Origin: Candidatus Adlerbacteria bacterium | Lineage (GTDB): Bacteria; Patescibacteriota; Minisyncoccia; Phycocordibacterales; SBAW01 | Direction of reading: 5' to 3' | Length of the DNA stretch: 40,213 nucleotides | Assembly (NCBI GenBank): GCA_026397405.1 | Contig: JAPLUW010000002.1 | Location: 1 to 40,213 of the forward strand | Shown here: positions 35,401-40,213 of the stretch, one piece after another | How the letters are laid out: the number at the start of each line of letters is the position of its first letter | Numbering within the stretch: position 1 is the first letter of the stretch | Made by a program: the position numbers and the translations under genes | Notes under the pieces: model-generated | Database searches by the model: none | Told to the model about the DNA's origin: nothing | What the model saw: the letters and a program-made list of their open reading frames with translations, nothing else

Positions 35401-36246
35401 TTACAAATCGCGACCAAAGTAGAGCCAGTCTTGGCCTACGGCTGCGTCGAATTTGGGCATAATAATGTACCCGTCGTGCGGGGCGACTACAGGTTTGTTT
35501 TTTGTATTGATAAGCGCAGCACCTTTTTTGACTCGGTCCATATGCTTCCAGGTGGGGTTGGCAAGGGCCTCTCCTTCGTTCCTAAAAAAACCGTTGGTTA
35601 TTTTTGCTAATGCTGGTTTGTAGTTGTGGGTTTGTTCGGCAACTAGCGCATAGTGCGCAAGCGTGTTACGTACGGCGTTGTATGCAACACCTGTAGCGCT
35701 TGCTGCCTTGTGCTGGCCACATTCGACAAGGAGCGTGTCTTTGCCGCGGCTGTGTGCGTACGTGGTTGTATCAAAGGATGTGTGTGATTTGCCAAACTTT
35801 TTATACAACTCGGGCCACCCCACGACAGCACCTGTTGGCCCCAGTACCTCTGCCCACGCGCGGTTTGTTTTGGTAGGGAAGTCGAGGTACATAAACGGCT
35901 CGCCTTTTGCCGTTGTGGAATGTATGTCGAGCAGTACGTCGCACTGGTCGACTAAGTTGCATAACACGTTTGCCATCTGTGCCTCGTAGGAACGGGGAGT
36001 TTTAGTTGGTTTAAAAATACGGTTTAAATTTTCCTCTGTAAGGCGGAGGTTTTGTGCATATGCGGCAGGATTGCATACAGGTACAAATGTTGCACTGCCT
36101 TTTTGGAGCTGCAACTTGCCTGAATCAAGTTCTTTCATCACCTGTGCGAGTGCGCGTGGGCCGCATACTTCGTTGCCGTGTATGGCACCAAAAAAGAGCA
36201 CGTGGGGCCCTTTGTTGAGCGAGGTATATGTGTACGTTTGTATCAT
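35401..36246 (-). CDS. Succinylglutamate desuccinylase/aspartoacylase family (M14-like) protein
   Basis: 'VLFFGAIHGNEVCGPRALAQVMKEL', 'LTEENLNRIFKP', 'DVLLDIHSTTAKGEPFMYLD'; TATGAT 6 nt before the inferred ATG. Confidence 0.8.
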   Translation of the reverse strand: MIQTYTYTSLNKGPHVLFFGAIHGNEVCGPRALAQVMKELDSGKLQLQKGSATFVPVCNPAAYAQNLRLTEENLNRIFKPTKTPRSYEAQMANVLCNLVDQCDVLLDIHSTTAKGEPFMYLDFPTKTNRAWAEVLGPTGAVVGWPELYKKFGKSHTSFDTTTYAHSRGKDTLLVECGQHKAASATGVAYNAVRNTLAHYALVAEQTHNYKPALAKITNGFFRNEGEALANPTWKHMDRVKKGAALINTKNKPVVAPHDGYIIMPKFDAAVGQDWLYFGRDL

Positions 36247-36270
36247 AGGGTAATCATATGCTCGATTAGA

Positions 36271-36309
36271 AATAAAAAAAGGGGAAGGGGTTTGACCCGC
36301 CTTCCCCTT
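36271..36309 (-). terminator. AAGGGGAAGG...CCTTCCCCTT with minus-strand T-tract
   Basis: 10-bp perfect stem. Confidence 0.75.
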
Positions 36310-36320
36310 GTATGCCCGTG

Positions 36321-36908
36321 CTACGCGGCCGTGTGCCTGTCCACCCAGTTTGCTTCCCAGCCCATCCGCTGTGCCGTTTCCGGAGTCACCCGCACGTAAC
36401 AGGTCATTGGTCCGCGTTGTTGTGGTTCCCGCCAAGCAAGCGTGCAGCTCGAGGGCTCCATAGAGCCAGTCTTCTGTGCCGAACAAATGCAGGTTGCGGC
36501 AAGTTCCGCGGGAGGGAGCCATGTTCGCGGAATTACAACGAACGAAAAATGTGTGCCTACCCGAAGGGCCTGAATACTTGTGGTTGTGACAAGGATATTC
36601 CTGTGTGCGTGGCCTGGCAGGAAACGTTTGTACGCGGCTTGATTTATTTTTTTTCCTCGCAGGTCGGCGCGCGTCCATGTACCGCCAAGTTCAAACCACG
36701 TGAGCAGGGGAGTAAGGCAGGTGTGGAAGACAACGTCTCCCTCCCAAAAACCCAACATAGAAAGCCCATTGTTGTAACGCGTCAGCAGGTCCTCTGCCGA
36801 TGTTGCAAGCAAGTGAGGCTCATCACATGTGGCTTGTGCTACGCGTTTGAATACTTCCATTCCAACATTCGGTTTAGTAGCAACCGTATAGAACTGAATG
36901 CCGTCCAT
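36321..36908 (-). CDS. Hypothetical protein
   Basis: 195 aa; SD AGAGGG 8 nt before ATG. Confidence 0.6.
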   Translation of the reverse strand: MDGIQFYTVATKPNVGMEVFKRVAQATCDEPHLLATSAEDLLTRYNNGLSMLGFWEGDVVFHTCLTPLLTWFELGGTWTRADLRGKKINQAAYKRFLPGHAHRNILVTTTSIQALRVGTHFSFVVIPRTWLPPAELAATCICSAQKTGSMEPSSCTLAWREPQQRGPMTCYVRVTPETAQRMGWEANWVDRHTAA

Positions 36909-36997
36909 GTTTATTTCCCTCTAGGTATGTCGGCGCTTGTGTGCGTCCTAAGGAACAATAGTAAAAGAGAAGCGTTGCAACAAATTTTCTAGTTTTT

Positions 36998-37026
36998 TTG
37001 ACAGATATATTGCAATTTGTTATAAA
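36998..37026 (+). promoter_or_regulatory. Promoter TTGACA-N17-TATAAA
   Basis: Near-consensus, 10 nt before ATG 37037. Confidence 0.75.
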
Positions 37027-37036
37027 AATAACAACT

Positions 37037-37687
37037 ATGAAAACCGTAAGCCAAGCCACAGAAGAGGTGCTTTCCCGCGCGCCCTTCTTTTTAGAGGCAC
37101 TTAGCGAAGGCATTGCCAACAACGCGCAAATCGCACGCAAAATTCGCCCTGCAGTGGAAGAGCTTTTGTACGAAGAGGTGTCGGACGCGTCGGTGGCAAT
37201 GGCGGTACACCGGTTTGCAAAACAAACAAAGAAAAAAATATACGGTGCGGGGTTTTTAAAAAAGCTCCACGACGTCACGGTGCGTTCGAACCTAGTAGAA
37301 TTTATTTTTGAAAACTCGACCGACTCGTCGCGTCTGCTTGAAGCTATTGTCAAAAATGCGCGTGGTAAAACAAATTCGTTTTTAAATTTCTCCCGCGGCT
37401 CGAGCGAGTCCATACTTATAGTCTCTTCTGATCTGGAAGAATATGCATTGAATGCACTTAAAAATGTGCAGGGCTTCCGTGTGCAAAAGGGTCTCTCGGC
37501 AATTACGATGCGCCTGCCCGAGGAAAGTTTGGCCGTGCCGGGTGTGTATTACCCAATTCTTAAAGCCATTGCACAGGAAGGTATTAACCTTATAGAAGTG
37601 ATGTCCGTGCTAACTGAGTTTAGTATCATTCTCGAAGACAAAGACATCAACCACGCATTTTCCGTGCTGAAACGCGTTACGTCGTAA
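37037..37687 (+). CDS. Protein of unknown function with possible C-terminal ACT-like domain
   Basis: 'ILKAIAQEGINLIEVMSVLTEFSIILEDKDINHAFSVLKRV' is ACT-like. Confidence 0.5.
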   Translation: MKTVSQATEEVLSRAPFFLEALSEGIANNAQIARKIRPAVEELLYEEVSDASVAMAVHRFAKQTKKKIYGAGFLKKLHDVTVRSNLVEFIFENSTDSSRLLEAIVKNARGKTNSFLNFSRGSSESILIVSSDLEEYALNALKNVQGFRVQKGLSAITMRLPEESLAVPGVYYPILKAIAQEGINLIEVMSVLTEFSIILEDKDINHAFSVLKRVTS

Positions 37688-38305
37688 TTAGTTTCTCGAA
37701 GAAAGCGCGCTTGCGATAGTGTCGGGGTCGGCGTATTCGAGCTCGGAGCCAGTGGAGAGGCCGCGGCCGAGAGACGAGACTTTAAAGTTGAGACCTTCTG
37801 AAATTGGGCGGATTTTTTCCTGCAAAATAAGCCGTGTGTGGTCGCCTTCGCTTGTGGCAGAGAGGCCTAAGATAAGTTCATTCAACTCTAGCGCTGACGC
37901 ATCGGTTTCGATACGGCGTAGCAGTTCGTGCATGCGCACGTGGCGTTCAGGCTGCTCGCTTGCAAGCGGTATCGTGCCACCAAGCACAAAGTACAACCCA
38001 CGGAAGCCGCTGTGCTCGACATTTTCTATATCGGCATCTTTCTCTACAACAAACAATGTTGCGGCTTCGCGTTTTGGGTTGCCACAAATAGTGCATAAGC
38101 CGCGCTCTTCTTCGTTTTTAACAAACCAGCGAAAACACTTTTTGCACTGTGCAGTTTCAGTCCCCAAGTGGCGGATACTTTCGGCTAGGTCGCTGCGGAA
38201 GCCGGCTTGTTCGGCAAGTAAAAATTGCACAAAGCGGCGTGCCTGGCGGGGGCCAATGCCGGGGAAGCGTTCAAATAAATCTGTAAGTCGGTCGAGTGGG
38301 TTCAC
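37688..38305 (-). CDS. recR: Recombination protein RecR
   Basis: 'LFERFPGIGPRQARRFVQFLL', 'CKKCFRWFVKNEEERGLCTICGNPKRE', Toprim region. Confidence 0.93.
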   Translation of the reverse strand: MNPLDRLTDLFERFPGIGPRQARRFVQFLLAEQAGFRSDLAESIRHLGTETAQCKKCFRWFVKNEEERGLCTICGNPKREAATLFVVEKDADIENVEHSGFRGLYFVLGGTIPLASEQPERHVRMHELLRRIETDASALELNELILGLSATSEGDHTRLILQEKIRPISEGLNFKVSSLGRGLSTGSELEYADPDTIASALSSRN

Positions 38306-38311
38306 GATAAT

Positions 38312-39688
38312 TTAAAAGTCCGCAACGCCGGTGTCGAACGCGCCGAAGTCGGTTTTTTCAAGCGACTGGAAGCTGGTGCGCTTGTCGTCGAAGTACAGCT
38401 CAACCATACCGACTGGGCCGTTACGATGTTTTTCTATCAAAATTTCAGCGATGTTGGGGCGCTCGCTTTCTTTGTTGGTTTTGTCGTCGCGGTGGATAAA
38501 CATAACGACGTCCGCGTCCTGTTCAATAGAGCCTGAGTCGCGCAGGTCAGAGAGGCGCGGTTTGCCTCCACGCTGCTCCACAGCACGCGAAAGTTGCGAG
38601 AGCGCAATAACGGGCACATCGAGTTCGCGGGCCAAGTTTTTAAGCGAGCGCGAAATTTCTGTCACTTGCTGCACCATAGAGTCGGACGCACGCGCAGTTG
38701 TGGGCGCCAAGAGCTGCAAGTAGTCGACAACAATTAAGTCGAGCCCGCTATCGCGTTTGAGGCGCCTGGCAACCGAGCGCATTTTTAAAATGTTGTTGCC
38801 TGGCTGGTCGTCGATAAAAATTGGTGCACGCGAGAGGCGGTCGTACGCATCGCGGATGCGGTCAAAGTCTTCTTGGTCGGTGATGCGGCCGGTACGCAAA
38901 TTCCACGAGTTCACTTTTGCCTCGGCGGCCACCATACGGTCGACAAGTTGCTGTGCGCTCATTTCGAGCGAGAAAAAGCCTACCGTTGTGCCGTGCTGTA
39001 TGGCGCTTTGTCGCGCAATGTCGAGCGCAAGACTGGTTTTACCCACGGAAGGCCGCGCTGCTAAAATAATGAGGTCCGATTTTTGGAAGCCGGCGAGCAT
39101 TTTGTCGAGTTCGGCAAACCCAGTACGCACACCGCGCAGCTCGCCTTTGTTGTCTTGCAAACGTTCAAAGTTTTCCCACGCGAGCGCGAGCGTTTCTTTA
39201 AGAGATGTAAATTTGGAAAGGGAAGGACTTTCAGTTACTTGGTAGATTTTTTTCTCCGCTTTGTCGAGTGTTTCGTCGATGTCGCCGCTTTCGTCAAACC
39301 CAAGTTCGGCAACAAATTCGCCCGCATCAATAAGTGAGCGGAGCATAAACTTTTTTTGTACTTGCTCGGCGTAGTGCTTTGCGTTGGACGCTGCCGGTAC
39401 GTCGGACACAAGTTCGGCCAGGTAGGTTACCCCGCCGATACTCTCGAGCGCTTTGTCGTCTGAGAGGCGCGAGCGAACGCTTTCAATATCTATCGGTTCG
39501 TTTTTGCTAAAGAGCAGCAGCATGGCACGGTAGATGATACGGTGCTTTTCGCTGTAAAAGGCGTCGGCCGAAAGTACTTCGGTACTTTCAGACATACCTT
39601 CGGGGCGGATCATAAGCGCACCCAGTAGAGCCTTTTCAGACTCTACTGTTTGCGGGGGCATGCGCAGCTTGTCGTCTCTTTTTACCAT
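38312..39688 (-). CDS. dnaB: Replicative DNA helicase DnaB
   Basis: 'MPPQTVESEKALLGALMI', 'LIILAARPSVGKTSLALDIARQSA', 'DLIVVDYLQLLAP', 'RDSGSIEQDADVVMFIHRDD'; no intein. Confidence 0.96.
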   Translation of the reverse strand: MVKRDDKLRMPPQTVESEKALLGALMIRPEGMSESTEVLSADAFYSEKHRIIYRAMLLLFSKNEPIDIESVRSRLSDDKALESIGGVTYLAELVSDVPAASNAKHYAEQVQKKFMLRSLIDAGEFVAELGFDESGDIDETLDKAEKKIYQVTESPSLSKFTSLKETLALAWENFERLQDNKGELRGVRTGFAELDKMLAGFQKSDLIILAARPSVGKTSLALDIARQSAIQHGTTVGFFSLEMSAQQLVDRMVAAEAKVNSWNLRTGRITDQEDFDRIRDAYDRLSRAPIFIDDQPGNNILKMRSVARRLKRDSGLDLIVVDYLQLLAPTTARASDSMVQQVTEISRSLKNLARELDVPVIALSQLSRAVEQRGGKPRLSDLRDSGSIEQDADVVMFIHRDDKTNKESERPNIAEILIEKHRNGPVGMVELYFDDKRTSFQSLEKTDFGAFDTGVADF

Positions 39689-39763
39689 CCACTACAGAGT
39701 ACCTTTTTTATGCGCTGCCTCCAAAAGGACAGCCCCGTGGACAAAAAGGGGATAGTTCCAGGC

Positions 39764-40213
39764 TTATTTTTGAGTAATTTCTTGCCCTTCTGCGCCGTCT
39801 TTAACCGCAAACCCTAACGCTTCTATTTTGAGCCTAAGTTCGTCGGCAAGAGTAAAATTTTTTGCCAAGCGAGCATTAGCGCGTTCTTTTAAAAGTGTAT
39901 CTAGTTCGCCTTTGGGTTCAACTGCAAGTTTTTTGGGCGGGCGCGCTTCAGCAAAACCCAACCCTAGTACTTCATCAACTTTTTTGAGAGTTGATTTATT
40001 AAGTGTAGGCAAGTGCTGCCAGACAAGTGCAAGTGCTTGTGCGGTGCCTAAGTCGTTTGCAATACATGCATAAAACTTTTGCAAAAATTCTTTGTCTAGC
40101 TCGCCCTCTTTCATTTCTAAATATGCCCGGGTGAGCCGTGCAAGTGCGGTGTTCGCGCCTTCGAGTGCATCCCAGGTAAAGTTCATGGGCGTGCGGTAGT
40201 GCCCGGTCAAGTA
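39764..40213 (-). CDS. cysS: Cysteinyl-tRNA synthetase, C-terminal part (5' end outside window)
   Basis: 'GHYRTPMNFTWDALEGANTALARLTRAYLEMKE...NDLGTAQALALVWQHL'. Confidence 0.85.
   Translation of the reverse strand, partial: YLTGHYRTPMNFTWDALEGANTALARLTRAYLEMKEGELDKEFLQKFYACIANDLGTAQALALVWQHLPTLNKSTLKKVDEVLGLGFAEARPPKKLAVEPKGELDTLLKERANARLAKNFTLADELRLKIEALGFAVKDGAEGQEITQK

Noticed and set aside
36247-36678. N-terminal part of the 425-aa minus ORF 35401-36678
   Set aside because: The aspartoacylase-like homology begins at MIQTYTYTS (36246), preceded by TATGAT at 6 nt; the upstream frame overlaps a terminator and the 36321-36908 gene.
38312-39688. Intein in DnaB
   Set aside because: The Walker A region and downstream motifs are contiguous with no insertion.
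1-40213. CRISPR array
   Set aside because: No regularly spaced direct repeats or cas genes seen.
1-40213. UGA recoding (genetic code 25)
   Set aside because: TGA acts as a normal stop for proS and mraZ, and conserved proteins translate cleanly with the standard code.

Overview
This 40.2 kb window reads as a compact bacterial chromosome segment, most consistent with Patescibacteria/CPR (taxonomy is inference from gene content and style). Housekeeping backbone: def-fmt, murA, mreB (copy 1), holB-like, nth, frr, rseP, proS, mreB (copy 2), mreC, mreD-like, PBP2, greA, lysS, mraZ-rsmH-ftsL-ftsI-murF, tRNA-Glu, yqeY, rmuC, rplU, recR, dnaB, and the cysS C-terminus at the right edge. The most notable items are: (1) a tRNA-Asn(GUU) gene interrupted inside the anticodon by a 223-nt group I intron with recognisable P/Q/R/S core elements, 83 bp from a divergent free-standing HNH endonuclease gene; (2) a recurring accessory module, mostly minus-strand single genes of unknown function, each with a Shine-Dalgarno motif and a hairpin plus T-tract terminator often broken by one C, set among backbone genes that mostly lack SD motifs; (3) about a dozen backbone or small genes whose start codon lies 6-8 nt after a -10 hexamer, suggesting widespread leaderless transcription; (4) a secreted Ala-rich protein made of ten in-phase 11-residue repeats between two cysteines; (5) palindromic elements, one inside rsmH and one between mreB1 and holB. 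No CRISPR array, rRNA or complete IS element was seen. All calls are by eye from the sequence and supplied ORFs; no database search or folding program was run.
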